Positions 9,043 to 16,705 of a stretch of DNA of 64,000 bases are shown here, piece after piece. A program made the translations under genes and the position numbers. This DNA is from a virus, in IMG/VR virus record IMGVR_UViG_3300006928_000001, positions 43,824-107,823 of that record; one strand, 5' to 3'. The notes under the pieces are model-generated. The model was not told the DNA's origin. It made no database searches and saw only the letters and a list, made by a program, of their open reading frames with translations. Positions within the stretch are counted from its first letter, which is position 1; each line of letters opens with the position of its first letter.

Positions 9043-9051
9043 GTTGTTCAA
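9023..9051 (-). promoter_or_regulatory. Sigma70-type promoter of the fibre-like gene
   Basis: On the minus strand TTGAAC (9046-9051) is followed after exactly 17 bases by TATAAC (9023-9028). Transcription would begin near 9016, about 10 bases before the ATG at 9006. This is the best -35/-10 pair seen in the window. Confidence 0.6.
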
Positions 9052-9066
9052 TGAATACCAATCGAT

Positions 9067-9258
9067 TTAATCGTCTGTCACCGCAGCAGCCACAAGCATT
9101 ACGAACGTGTGTAAGACCGCTACCATAACCAATACGACTGTTACAATCGTCATGACAATTGAGACTACTACCATTGCAGCTCGTATTATGAGGTCCATAG
9201 GATCAAACGTCCAAACGTCCAAGTCCGGTGGTTCGGAGTCATTCGAAGTCGTGGGCAT
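9067..9258 (-). CDS. Small membrane protein
   Basis: The 63-residue product has a polar, acidic N-terminus and one long or two short hydrophobic segments (residues 22-60) rich in Val, Met and Ala, ending in two aspartates. A GAAGGTG ribosome site precedes the ATG. A holin-like role is possible from the size, but nothing else supports it. Confidence 0.6.
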   Translation of the reverse strand: MPTTSNDSEPPDLDVWTFDPMDLIIRAAMVVVSIVMTIVTVVLVMVAVLHTFVMLVAAAVTDD

Positions 9259-9388
9259 GGCACCTTCGTGGCATCTAGGGTAGTTTACAATTGCCGAATT
9301 AGTTCGGGGCCCGAGCTTGGTGGGACGGGCCGTCGTGGGCTGTAGTAACTGGGTACCCCTTTCCCCGGCTGCTATGGCCCACGGCCGT
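9259..9388 (-). ncRNA. GC-rich structured intergenic segment
   Basis: These 130 bases hold no gene. They contain CCGAA-TTAG-TTCGG (9294-9307) and a longer imperfect pairing of GACGG...GTGGGC (about 9324-9340) with GCCCAC..CCGTC (about 9376-9390). They could be a terminator, a processed leader or a small RNA; the sequence alone does not decide. Confidence 0.3.
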
Positions 9389-9907
9389 CTACAGAGTGTT
9401 GTTCCTTAGTTCACGCCACATTCTAAGTACATGACGAGCATGCCGTAGAATTTGAACGTTGTCCAAATGAGCAATCCACAATGACCAAGATTTATCGTAC
9501 CTGACCGAGTGCTTGACAATTTCGTCTGGTGTCAAGTTCTTTGTACCAATTTGAGACATGACGTCTCGACCGCACACGTGTGGGTTATTAGCGTATTGTG
9601 CCGTTGCCTTCATGACAGCTGCAACAGTAGCTTCAGACCCTTCCGGTGAAAGAAGTCTTTCTACCGCTTCGGTACGAATCAGAATCTCACGCCTGAAATC
9701 TGCTTCGATCCGTGAAAGTTTGACGATCTGTTCTACATCTGGGAACTTGTCGCAGATATTTTCTGCTGCCTCTTGCCAGACCGCGTCTAGCCAATCTTCA
9801 AACTGACTTGGTGGCATGTCTCCACTGTACCTGTACCAAACCGCACGAAGCAGGTATGAGCAGCAGACTTCTTCTACGTAATTTTCAAGTTGCTTGAGTG
9901 TGGACAT
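9389..9907 (-). CDS. Hypothetical protein
   Basis: The 172-residue product is helical and has no recognised domain. The start at 9907 is taken because GGGGTG lies upstream of it and the open frame above it runs into the previous gene. It heads toward the structured segment at 9.3 kb. Confidence 0.65.
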   Translation of the reverse strand: MSTLKQLENYVEEVCCSYLLRAVWYRYSGDMPPSQFEDWLDAVWQEAAENICDKFPDVEQIVKLSRIEADFRREILIRTEAVERLLSPEGSEATVAAVMKATAQYANNPHVCGRDVMSQIGTKNLTPDEIVKHSVRYDKSWSLWIAHLDNVQILRHARHVLRMWRELRNNTL

Positions 9908-9909
9908 CG

Positions 9910-10722
9910 TTAACACCCCATCCGAATTTCAGCCATTCGCTCTGCGTGATGCGCCGCTTCATCCGCAGCCATTTCATTACGCCAGGTGAGCCATGCGTCG
10001 TACATCGGCTTGTCATCTGGATGAATAGCTGACTCTACCACAGCGATGTCATGGCCACCACCATTACAGCTGTAGCAGCGAACGTCGAAAACACCACTGA
10101 AGTAGTTATCGCGAAAGCCGGGGTCTTCATCGAACTCGCGAGACGAGATACCGCCAGCATCTACACTGGGGTTTACGTGAGTGCCCTTACCACCGCACGT
10201 CTCGCATGGAACACGCTTGACTGGCAGTACCATCTTGCGGAAAGGCCTGTACTCTCTGTCTTCCATGTCAGGGTCAGGCTTCTCTTCGTCTAGACGTACG
10301 AGAACTGAGGACTTTCCGTCGATGCACCACGAATCGTTACACTTTTCCTTACGAAAATTTTCGGGGCTCGTTTCAAACTCGCTTTGATAATTAGCCCACA
10401 TCGGGTCGGTGGGGGTTCCATCTGCACGGAGTGTAACGCCTTGCCACTCTTTATGCCGATACATAACCCTGTGACCTTTACACTTCTGACAAGGCTTGTC
10501 GATTGGTTGACGTTCCATGGAGATTACTGGCCGACCTCCAGCCTCGAAGTCTTCGGGGTCATAACCTGCGTCAGCCAGCAGCTGGTAGTCTGCAGTTGGG
10601 ACCCTGACTACCGCTTCAGTAGGTCCCTTCTCGTTATCGAGGCCGATGTACCAAGCTTCCTTGCCAAGGGCAAGTACCCGGCGGTCATTGTGGTAATTGA
10701 CGTTCTCGAGTGTACTATGCAT
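9910..10722 (-). CDS. DnaJ-like zinc-finger protein of unknown function
   Basis: The 270-residue product has several cysteine pairs of the CxxCxGxG type: CQKCKGH, CETCGGKGTH and CYSCNGGGH. These resemble the zinc-binding repeats of DnaJ, which bind unfolded proteins or zinc. There is no J domain. The N-terminal 70 residues and the acidic middle are not recognised. The start at 10722 has a GGGAG site and overlaps the upstream gene by eight bases. A role as a chaperone-like or zinc-binding adaptor is an inference. Confidence 0.6.
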   Translation of the reverse strand: MHSTLENVNYHNDRRVLALGKEAWYIGLDNEKGPTEAVVRVPTADYQLLADAGYDPEDFEAGGRPVISMERQPIDKPCQKCKGHRVMYRHKEWQGVTLRADGTPTDPMWANYQSEFETSPENFRKEKCNDSWCIDGKSSVLVRLDEEKPDPDMEDREYRPFRKMVLPVKRVPCETCGGKGTHVNPSVDAGGISSREFDEDPGFRDNYFSGVFDVRCYSCNGGGHDIAVVESAIHPDDKPMYDAWLTWRNEMAADEAAHHAERMAEIRMGC

Positions 10723-10960
10723 TTGTAAGCTCCCAATCAGTGATTCTGATATCAGAACTACCACGGACAATCACACAATCGTACAATCGTCCATTGATAG
10801 TCAGGTTTACGTTGAATTCTTCAATGAGTTTTGAGTCCTCGTCATAGGAACACCCCCAACTATCTTGAAAGAAGAAGTTCACTACTACATGAAGCTCTTC
10901 TTCCTGAATGCCTCTGTTGATGAGATGTTGAAGACGGGACAGGGCTGTGAGGTTATCCAT
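10715..10960 (-). CDS. Hypothetical protein
   Basis: This 81-residue protein has no recognised domain. Its ATG overlaps the stop of the upstream gene (ATGGATAA), with GAGAAG as the ribosome site. It is one link in a tightly coupled chain of small genes. Confidence 0.6.
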   Translation of the reverse strand: MDNLTALSRLQHLINRGIQEEELHVVVNFFFQDSWGCSYDEDSKLIEEFNVNLTINGRLYDCVIVRGSSDIRITDWELTNA

Positions 10961-11225
10961 TGATCTTCTCATCAACATCTAGTTTGTCTGTGCGAAAACA
11001 GTTTTCACGAGTATATAGTTCAGGATTTTCAAGCCAATCGAGTACGTCATTTGACCAGTGCATCATCAGGTAAGTCGGATACCAAAGACGAGCATCTATT
11101 TCAGGGTGCTTCTCAAAAGCATCAAGCATGAGTGCTTGTGCTTGATGACCTCTAGTATCGATCTTGGCTTGTTCACAGTACTGCATGAATGTATGTACGA
11201 TCTTCTTTAGCTGTTCTACAGTCAT
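10953..11225 (-). CDS. Hypothetical protein
   Basis: The 90-residue product is charged and helical at the start, with a Trp- and Met-rich centre. The start at 11225 lies seven bases past the upstream stop, with GTGAG as a modest ribosome site. No family is recognised. Confidence 0.6.
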   Translation of the reverse strand: MTVEQLKKIVHTFMQYCEQAKIDTRGHQAQALMLDAFEKHPEIDARLWYPTYLMMHWSNDVLDWLENPELYTRENCFRTDKLDVDEKING

Positions 11226-11232
11226 TGTAATC

Positions 11233-11649
11233 TCACTTCTGCTTTTCATCCTTAATCACGATGCCAGCAGCTCTAGCTGCAGCTTTTGCCATTGTTCGCA
11301 TCGATTGTTCCATTTGAATTACACGGTTCTCCATTTTGTCGATGCCAATCTCTGGAGACCCGTCAAGATTGAAGTTTCTAACGTTGCGTTCTGCTTCAGA
11401 CGCACAAATCCAATGACAAATTTCATGAAGCATGTCATCGGCATTCATCACAGGAAACTCATCTTCTCCACTATTACGCCTATTAGGCTTCTTGATCATC
11501 CATTTACCAAATCCGTCGTAGTAGTAGTCATTACCGCCCCATTCAGACGTGACGTATTTGATGTTTTCTCGTTGGTATGAAGGTTCCCATTCGATAGTGA
11601 AACCCATGGATACCCACAACTCCATGACGATCCAGCGGTACAGATTCAT
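11233..11649 (-). CDS. Hypothetical protein with HExxH motif (possible zinc metallopeptidase)
   Basis: The 138-residue protein carries HEICHW at residues 75-80, an HExxH zinc-binding signature set in a helix (DMLHEICHWICASEAE), with an acidic residue soon after. This is the usual layout of small zinc-dependent peptidases of the gluzincin kind. The protein is short, and the third ligand cannot be assigned with certainty. Its start overlaps the stop of the 246-residue gene by four bases. Confidence 0.55.
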   Translation of the reverse strand: MNLYRWIVMELWVSMGFTIEWEPSYQRENIKYVTSEWGGNDYYYDGFGKWMIKKPNRRNSGEDEFPVMNADDMLHEICHWICASEAERNVRNFNLDGSPEIGIDKMENRVIQMEQSMRTMAKAAARAAGIVIKDEKQK

Positions 11650-12386
11650 TCCGGATACCCCACAGTAATGTAGTCACGCAACTCAGTAAGCATATTAACC
11701 ACAGTCTTATCATCCTCACTGGACTTATACGCCAGCTCAAGAGACTTGACTGCGTCAAGCAGATGAGACCTTGGATTCTCGGGTAGACCATCTTCAGGAA
11801 TACCGGCTACAAATGCAAGTTCTTCGAAGGTTAGGTCAATTCCGTGGCTGCTGAAACTATCGTAGATGAAATCAGCCGGTGACCCTACACAGCAAATCAT
11901 ATCGGCGAGCTGGTACATGATCTCGTTATCTTTGAGACCAGTCCATCGATAGCCGATAGTCATGTCAATTGTATCGCCTCCACAGATACCAAGTGTATCA
12001 GCATGGATTTGAAGTCCAATCTCACAAAGCTCATTTGCCCGTTCTTCAGTGAGTTTAAACGGTCTGCCCTGTGGCAAGTCGTTGAACGCGCGTACCAAAT
12101 CGATGATTGGTACGACACCGTTAATAGACATACGTCCCTCGATCTGAATCGTGTCGTCACCAGACACAATTGTAACATTGGCTACAGACCGAGCGACTAG
12201 AATTGCGGACGGGTTGTTCGGGTCAGCAAAATCTAGTTCTTCAATGGTGATAGCCACAACATTTCCGTACTCAGCTTCCTCAAAGCTAAGCGTCAGACCA
12301 AACTCATCCATGAGGTCTGTAGCAGACATTCCGATGTAACGCGAGTGAAGGTTCATCGCGACAAAAGCATTGAGCAAAGGGTCCAT
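11646..12386 (-). CDS. Hypothetical protein
   Basis: The 246-residue acidic product alternates beta-type and helical segments. No known domain is recognised. It overlaps both neighbours (ATGA below, TAATG above) and is part of the early accessory operon. Confidence 0.65.
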   Translation of the reverse strand: MDPLLNAFVAMNLHSRYIGMSATDLMDEFGLTLSFEEAEYGNVVAITIEELDFADPNNPSAILVARSVANVTIVSGDDTIQIEGRMSINGVVPIIDLVRAFNDLPQGRPFKLTEERANELCEIGLQIHADTLGICGGDTIDMTIGYRWTGLKDNEIMYQLADMICCVGSPADFIYDSFSSHGIDLTFEELAFVAGIPEDGLPENPRSHLLDAVKSLELAYKSSEDDKTVVNMLTELRDYITVGYPE

Positions 12387-12976
12387 TAGTCAATGTCCTC
12401 TTCAAAAATCACGAAATCGGCTGGGTAACCTGGAAACGATTCGTACACCGTAATTCGCGTACTAGATTGAAACGCGTTGAAATCGTTGCTGTGTAGTAGT
12501 TGGATAACCTCGTCGTTACATGCTGGTGCCTCAATCGCGATGTCTGGTCCATCTTCGAAGTGTGAATCAGCTGGGACTTCGAAGACGTGCTGTGTAGTGA
12601 AGGTGTACTCAACTAGGAGCCTTGCAGGAGGTGCGTTTTTTTCAGGAACTTCAAGTGTGCACTTGTTGGGGTGACCGTCTACCACATTGATGTTGTACGT
12701 AGTTGACATGCGGTTAAACGTAACCTGCCAACAATAATCTGTGAATGGGCTAATGCTTAATGTAAGTTCTGCGGACGTTACCGGCTTGGCTGGATCATTC
12801 GTGAGTAACTGTAGATGCGCGCTTGGGAACAGGTAATTAACAACGGTCTTGAAATCTTCGTCTGTATGTTCAAGACTAACCCACCATTTGTGTAGTTTGG
12901 CTAGATGATCTTTATCATCTTGATTGATTAGGTCATCAAACATTTCGATTAGCTTGAGCTTGTCCATACTACTCAT
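12386..12976 (-). CDS. Hypothetical protein
   Basis: The 196-residue product has a helical first third and then a beta-rich region (about residues 60-140). It is not recognised. The ATG overlaps the stop of the 42-residue gene upstream (ATGA). Confidence 0.65.
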   Translation of the reverse strand: MSSMDKLKLIEMFDDLINQDDKDHLAKLHKWWVSLEHTDEDFKTVVNYLFPSAHLQLLTNDPAKPVTSAELTLSISPFTDYCWQVTFNRMSTTYNINVVDGHPNKCTLEVPEKNAPPARLLVEYTFTTQHVFEVPADSHFEDGPDIAIEAPACNDEVIQLLHSNDFNAFQSSTRITVYESFPGYPADFVIFEEDID

Positions 12977-13101
12977 TGAGTCACTTCCTTCTGTGAAGTC
13001 AAGAACTTCATGATGGCATCGTACTCAAGCTCTGAGATAACGCCATCATCGTAATTATTCATCGTCAATTCTTCGAGAAGAGTTAAGACGTCAATTTCCA
13101 T
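12973..13101 (-). CDS. Small acidic protein (42 aa)
   Basis: This very short frame encodes an acidic, helical 42-residue protein ending in KEVTQ. It is supported by its fit in the operon: the ATG at 13101 lies within the last codons of the upstream gene (ATGGAAATTGA) and its stop overlaps the next start by ATGA. Its function is unknown. Confidence 0.6.
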   Translation of the reverse strand: MEIDVLTLLEELTMNNYDDGVISELEYDAIMKFLTSQKEVTQ

Positions 13102-13315
13102 ACGTCACACCTTCCAAGAGGTTTCCGTCCTCATCATACTCTGCATCATCATTGACTGGTTCATCAAGGCTAGAGGTGAGTCGATGCTCAGCAAACGAAA
13201 TCACGGCCAGTGCTGCTCCATACTCTTCGCTCGTCAAGTACCCGTTTTCTAGGTCAGAACCCAACGCTGACTGAAGTACGAAGATTGCCTCAGCCCATGT
13301 CTTTCTGTTCTTCAT
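13091..13315 (-). CDS. Hypothetical protein (TWAEA family)
   Basis: The 74-residue product begins MKNRKTWAEAIFVL. The 117-residue protein at 14430-14783 begins MKTNITWAEAGLLV. This shared start supports the ATG at 13315, which has GAGG upstream, over the one at 13333. The two may be paralogues. Function is unknown; the C-terminus is acidic. Confidence 0.6.
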   Translation of the reverse strand: MKNRKTWAEAIFVLQSALGSDLENGYLTSEEYGAALAVISFAEHRLTSSLDEPVNDDAEYDEDGNLLEGVTYGN

Positions 13316-13348
13316 GTTGGCCATCCTCAGCATGCACCTTATGCATGG

Positions 13349-13380
13349 ACACCCACTTGTCAGAATTGACGAGTGGGTGT
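13349..13380. terminator. Hairpin between two early genes
   Basis: ACACCCACTTGTCA and TGACGAGTGGGTGT form a 14-bp stem with a 4-base loop. It lies downstream of the abundant-type gene at 13400-14002. Pairing is complete (one G-U) in the plus-strand RNA and has one mismatch in the minus-strand RNA, with no clear U-run on the minus strand. Terminator or mRNA-stabilising hairpin. Confidence 0.45.
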
Positions 13381-13399
13381 TTCGGCCTTTAAGTGAACT

Positions 13400-14002
13400 T
13401 CAGGCAGCTTCGCTCTTAGCCTCAACGATCTTCTTCGCAATCGTCTCAGGCTTCCAGCGGGTAGTGGCCTTGATGCCAAGTGCACCAGCCATTTCTACGA
13501 GGGTCTCATGGTCGTTACCCTCCACCAGGAGAGCAACGGTCAACTCAGGTGCATCCTTGGCCTCTTCCAAGTCTGCCTGGACCTCTTCCTTCTGACGAGT
13601 CTTACGCACCGCGTGCGGAATCGGCGGAAGGTCTTCACGAAGACCCTTCAGTCGACCGTGCCTGGCGTGGCTCATGTAGTGCTTACCATGTCGGTCACTG
13701 ATGTTAGCGTTCGGGAACGCATTCGACAAAGCAGTAGTCAGGTTGCTGTCATTGAACGGGACCCCCTCGCCGATAGTGAGGTTGATAAGCACCGCAGCAA
13801 AGTGACCCTGGGTCGAGATACCCTGCATCCGGAGGTAAGCTTCCGCTCGATCCTCTTCCGTAGAGCCCTTAGTGACAGCAATGTTGGACTTCTCCAGCTC
13901 ACTGTCGATGGTAGAGAGCTCCACAACGGACGTCATGACAGTGGCCGCTGCTCGGACGTCAAAGAAACGGGCGTTCTTGTTGTTGGTGTTAGCGTCAGAC
14001 AT
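13400..14002 (-). CDS. Putative nucleic-acid-binding protein
   Basis: The 200-residue product has a basic centre (DRHGKHYMSHARHGRLKGL, about residues 104-122) and a C-terminal segment (about 155-195) resembling a SAP/HeH- or Lsr2-type helix-turn-helix: ..ETLVEMAGALGIKATTRW.. then a basic helix ending in AKSEAA. This suggests DNA or RNA binding. The start at 14002 has GAGGGGAATC upstream. The gene is alone behind a GAGGTATACT promoter and followed by a hairpin, so it is probably expressed strongly as its own unit. Confidence 0.55.
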   Translation of the reverse strand: MSDANTNNKNARFFDVRAAATVMTSVVELSTIDSELEKSNIAVTKGSTEEDRAEAYLRMQGISTQGHFAAVLINLTIGEGVPFNDSNLTTALSNAFPNANISDRHGKHYMSHARHGRLKGLREDLPPIPHAVRKTRQKEEVQADLEEAKDAPELTVALLVEGNDHETLVEMAGALGIKATTRWKPETIAKKIVEAKSEAA

Positions 14003-14069
14003 GATGATTCCCCTCATCGTGGCCCGGTGGATGATGGAGAAGGAGTGGGCCTTGCCCCTTCCCTAGATT

Positions 14070-14079
14070 AGTATACCTC
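14070..14079 (-). promoter_or_regulatory. Candidate promoter (-10 motif GAGGTATACT)
   Basis: The minus-strand GAGGTATACT is identical to the motif at 1793-1802. It lies 67 bases upstream of the ATG at 14002. At 17 bases above it is only TGTACT, a poor -35. Confidence 0.5.
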
Positions 14080-14122
14080 TCTTTGTGGGAGAAGTACATA
14101 GGAAAATGCATCTAAGATGCCG

Positions 14123-14443
14123 TTAGTTCCACCTCTCAGGAAGCTTCATGTTCCACAAGGCGTCAAGTCCGATCTCGATCGCTTCCAGATGGTCATCAAG
14201 AGTACGCAAGTCATTAATATTGATCTCAACGCACTGACGTTCGAAGATGATTTCGCCACTGTGTACAGTAATGTCACCAGTTCCACTATCGGGGAAGACG
14301 AGACCGCCACAGGCGCTGTGCGCATAGTGTGCCCAAGAAATTAAGTCATTTTCTTGACGCAAACTACTCCACTTTCCGTCAGCATAACTCTCAATACTAG
14401 GAAAGATGGCGTCGTAGTTGATATCTTCATCATCGGTTGGCAC
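14123..14443 (-). CDS. Hypothetical protein
   Basis: This 106-residue acidic protein is not recognised. It starts with GTG, preceded by GGAG seven bases away, inside the end of the upstream gene. Its stop is about 40 bases before the promoter at 14.07 kb. Confidence 0.6.
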   Translation of the reverse strand: MPTDDEDINYDAIFPSIESYADGKWSSLRQENDLISWAHYAHSACGGLVFPDSGTGDITVHSGEIIFERQCVEININDLRTLDDHLEAIEIGLDALWNMKLPERWN

Positions 14444-14783
14444 GTTGGTACTCCATAGCTTCTTCGTAAGCCTTAGTCATTTCTTCTTTAGACAGATCCG
14501 TTCTAAGCCAGAGGCCATCGCCAACATACATGTATTTGCTGTAATCGACGCGATCGTTGTTCATACCGAAGATATACCAACCTCGAGGCTTATTATCTTC
14601 AGGATAATCTGTCTTGTCAGATACCAGTTCGGTATCAATTGGAGACATATACTCCAGTCCAGCTTCAACAAACAGTCTACATGCTTCTTTCTGCATGTCA
14701 GTCAAGTTGTCAGCCATGACGTCCCCATCAACTACTTTGCCGACCAGCAAGCCAGCTTCAGCCCATGTGATGTTGGTTTTCAT
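14430..14783 (-). CDS. Hypothetical protein (TWAEA family)
   Basis: The 117-residue product begins MKTNITWAEAGLLV, like the 74-residue protein at 13091-13315. The C-terminal half is charged and helical. It overlaps both neighbouring genes by a few bases. Function is unknown. Confidence 0.6.
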   Translation of the reverse strand: MKTNITWAEAGLLVGKVVDGDVMADNLTDMQKEACRLFVEAGLEYMSPIDTELVSDKTDYPEDNKPRGWYIFGMNNDRVDYSKYMYVGDGLWLRTDLSKEEMTKAYEEAMEYQRANR

Positions 14784-15073
14784 AGTGATTGACTCACACG
14801 AAATTCAGGGTTAGCCTCGTCTCCAACGTTGTCTTCAGCTGGAATTTCCCATTCCACGGGATAGTGGATTTCATCCAGTGGGGGCTGATAGACGAGAATG
14901 AAGTAGGTACCCCATTTTGGGTCCTTAGACCTATCGAAGAGAACACAAGTCTCACCAAGTGGTGTGGTAGCATAAAAGATTGGGAAATCTTTCGTACCTT
15001 CGTACACCTCCATTGCATGGCGAGCGAAATCGTTGATCTCTCCTCTGGAGGGCTCGAATGTGATGGTGTTCAT
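14780..15073 (-). CDS. Hypothetical protein
   Basis: The 97-residue product is beta-rich and acidic, with no recognised domain. The ATG overlaps the upstream stop (ATGA) and has an AGAGGCCGG ribosome site. Confidence 0.6.
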   Translation of the reverse strand: MNTITFEPSRGEINDFARHAMEVYEGTKDFPIFYATTPLGETCVLFDRSKDPKWGTYFILVYQPPLDEIHYPVEWEIPAEDNVGDEANPEFRVSQSL

Positions 15074-15342
15074 TCCGGCCTCTTAACATTCCAAACGCCA
15101 ATAGCGAATGCGTACATGTCTGGAACATTGATGAGCATCTCGTAGAACCGTTCAACCAGTTCCTTCTCTTCAGGCTCGCAGTGGTCATACAGGCGACCAG
15201 CGTCGTAGCACAGTTCGACGATAGCTTCTTCGTCGTCAGGATCATCCATGAATGGGATACAGTCGGCAGCGATGTATTGCCATGCTTTGTACATGATTCG
15301 ATGCATGGTCCAAGCTTCACCGGGTGTTAGCTCAAGTACCAT
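15070..15342 (-). CDS. Hypothetical protein
   Basis: The 90-residue product is helical and acidic (for example MDDPDDEEAIVELCYDAG). It is not recognised. The ATG overlaps the stop of the SspB-like gene by one base (TAATG). Confidence 0.6.
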   Translation of the reverse strand: MVLELTPGEAWTMHRIMYKAWQYIAADCIPFMDDPDDEEAIVELCYDAGRLYDHCEPEEKELVERFYEMLINVPDMYAFAIGVWNVKRPE

Positions 15343-15710
15343 TACTTCTTCGGCTCCAGCTTGATGACGTTGCCAGACCTGGTGTTGTATGGCTTGTTAG
15401 GGATAAGATGGTCTTCGCTGTAGTTAAACGTCACGAAAGACTCCCAGGGAATCTTGACCCTGTACAGCTTGTCGAAGCTCACAAAAGCGTGAAAGTAGGT
15501 GTCATCGGTCTTAACTTCCATGCCCTGGTGGACGTTGTCGTTAGAGAAGTCGAATCGAAGACCAACAAGAGCACGTCGCTCACGGTGCGCTTTGACAACA
15601 TTCTCCGGAAGTCCAGTTTCCGCGCTACTCAGAAAGGGAGAAACCAGGACAGTACAATCAGCATGTGCTTCGTACGCCCCATCAATCAGCACCTTGAAAA
15701 AGTTCACCAT
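15342..15710 (-). CDS. SspB-like protein (possible ClpXP adaptor)
   Basis: The 122-residue product resembles the SspB fold. An N-terminal helix (NFFKVLIDGAYEA) is followed by a beta strand ending in VSPF, the LPENVVKAHRERRALVGLRF block, then FHAFVSFDKLYRVKIPWESF, which matches the core strands and the VPxxAV segment of SspB family proteins. SspB tethers ssrA-tagged substrates to the ClpXP protease. A phage copy could steer or block host proteolysis. Likeness is by pattern only, without a search. A GAGGAGG site precedes the start. Confidence 0.45.
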   Translation of the reverse strand: MVNFFKVLIDGAYEAHADCTVLVSPFLSSAETGLPENVVKAHRERRALVGLRFDFSNDNVHQGMEVKTDDTYFHAFVSFDKLYRVKIPWESFVTFNYSEDHLIPNKPYNTRSGNVIKLEPKK

Positions 15711-15889
15711 ACCGACACCTCCTCATCATCCAGATAGTCTGGTTCCAAACCGAAGACGCTTTGCATCGCTTCTTCTAGTTGAAACAATCCAGTAGCTCCT
15801 TCAATTTGTTCTTTATACTCAGCGATCATGTCATCAACAACACTGTCATCAACATCATCGCGGTTCTTGATTAATTCACGTAGACTCAA
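15704..15889 (-). CDS. Small acidic protein
   Basis: About 61 residues, acidic and helical, not recognised. The open frame extends well above, but the rest is antisense-like and overlaps the zinc-ribbon gene. A TTG at 15889 (or 15895) follows GGTGGG and is the likely start. The end overlaps the start of the SspB-like gene. Confidence 0.5.
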   Translation of the reverse strand: MSLRELIKNRDDVDDSVVDDMIAEYKEQIEGATGLFQLEEAMQSVFGLEPDYLDDEEVSVW

Positions 15890-16211
15890 TTTCAACCCAC
15901 CTACCAAAGCAGTTATTCTCGTTATGCCTGGACCCAGGCACATTCTTTTCGACGACCTTGCAGTCATCACACCGGCATAGTACGTCAAGGTGGGCAGATT
16001 GATGCCGCCGAATACGAACGGAAGTACCATAAGCACCAATCTGACCACGAATGACGAAGTTTCGCATCGGGAAGTATTCCCGACCGATTAGGTCTGCACA
16101 CTTTGGGCAGTAGAACAGACCCGTGATACTATTCCAGCAACGTGGATCAGCGGAGTTGTGACAGGCTTCACGACCACAACGAAGCCAGGCTTCATCACTT
16201 GGATTGCTCAT
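15876..16211 (-). CDS. Zinc-ribbon protein of unknown function
   Basis: The 111-residue protein has paired cysteines: CGREACHN near residue 12, CPKCADL near 35, and CRCDDCK near 80, enough for two zinc sites. Such small treble-clef or ribbon proteins bind nucleic acid or proteins. It overlaps the downstream gene. Function is unknown. Confidence 0.6.
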   Translation of the reverse strand: MSNPSDEAWLRCGREACHNSADPRCWNSITGLFYCPKCADLIGREYFPMRNFVIRGQIGAYGTSVRIRRHQSAHLDVLCRCDDCKVVEKNVPGSRHNENNCFGRWVEIEST

Positions 16212-16705
16212 TGTGGGTTCACCTCTATCGGAAAATAAACCGTTTTACGAGCTACACCTTCAGCACGGATTTTGCCACTATTCTTCAGTGTCAACGCGAA
16301 CTTTTGGAACCGCTTGGACTCCAGACCCATGATCTCACGATAAGTCTTGGGTGAGCAACCTGGATGTTCTCTTACGAGCCGAAGTAGTTGCTGTGTACGA
16401 GTCTCTTTCTTCGGTACAGACAGATTTCCGGAAAGCTCAGGCTCAAGAAACGCCAGTAGCACACCAGATTGACTAAAGTCGAGCCTCAGCTGGTACTTCG
16501 GATTGCCTTCGTTCATATCATGGAATCCAGCAGCCAGACCCTTGGAATCTGGGCGTGCCATGACATAGTTAGGTCGTGACGGTTCTGGTTCATACATCAC
16601 TACCGTGACAATTTTGCGGTCAGCTTCCTCAGCAAGTTTCTCGATGACTTGACCGATAAGGAATGACTCATGGTTTTCAGAACCCTTAATGATGAGTTTG
16701 CTCAC
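16208..16705 (-). CDS. Putative winged-helix DNA-binding protein
   Basis: The 165-residue product has an unrecognised N-terminal 100 residues. The C-terminal segment (about 103-165) has the helix-turn-helix plus wing pattern of a winged-helix domain: TRTQQLLRLVREHPG, then TYREIMGLESKRFQKFALTL, then a hairpin ending KTVYFPIEV. It could be a regulator of early genes. GTG start, overlapping the upstream stop. Confidence 0.55.
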   Translation of the reverse strand: MSKLIIKGSENHESFLIGQVIEKLAEEADRKIVTVVMYEPEPSRPNYVMARPDSKGLAAGFHDMNEGNPKYQLRLDFSQSGVLLAFLEPELSGNLSVPKKETRTQQLLRLVREHPGCSPKTYREIMGLESKRFQKFALTLKNSGKIRAEGVARKTVYFPIEVNPQ

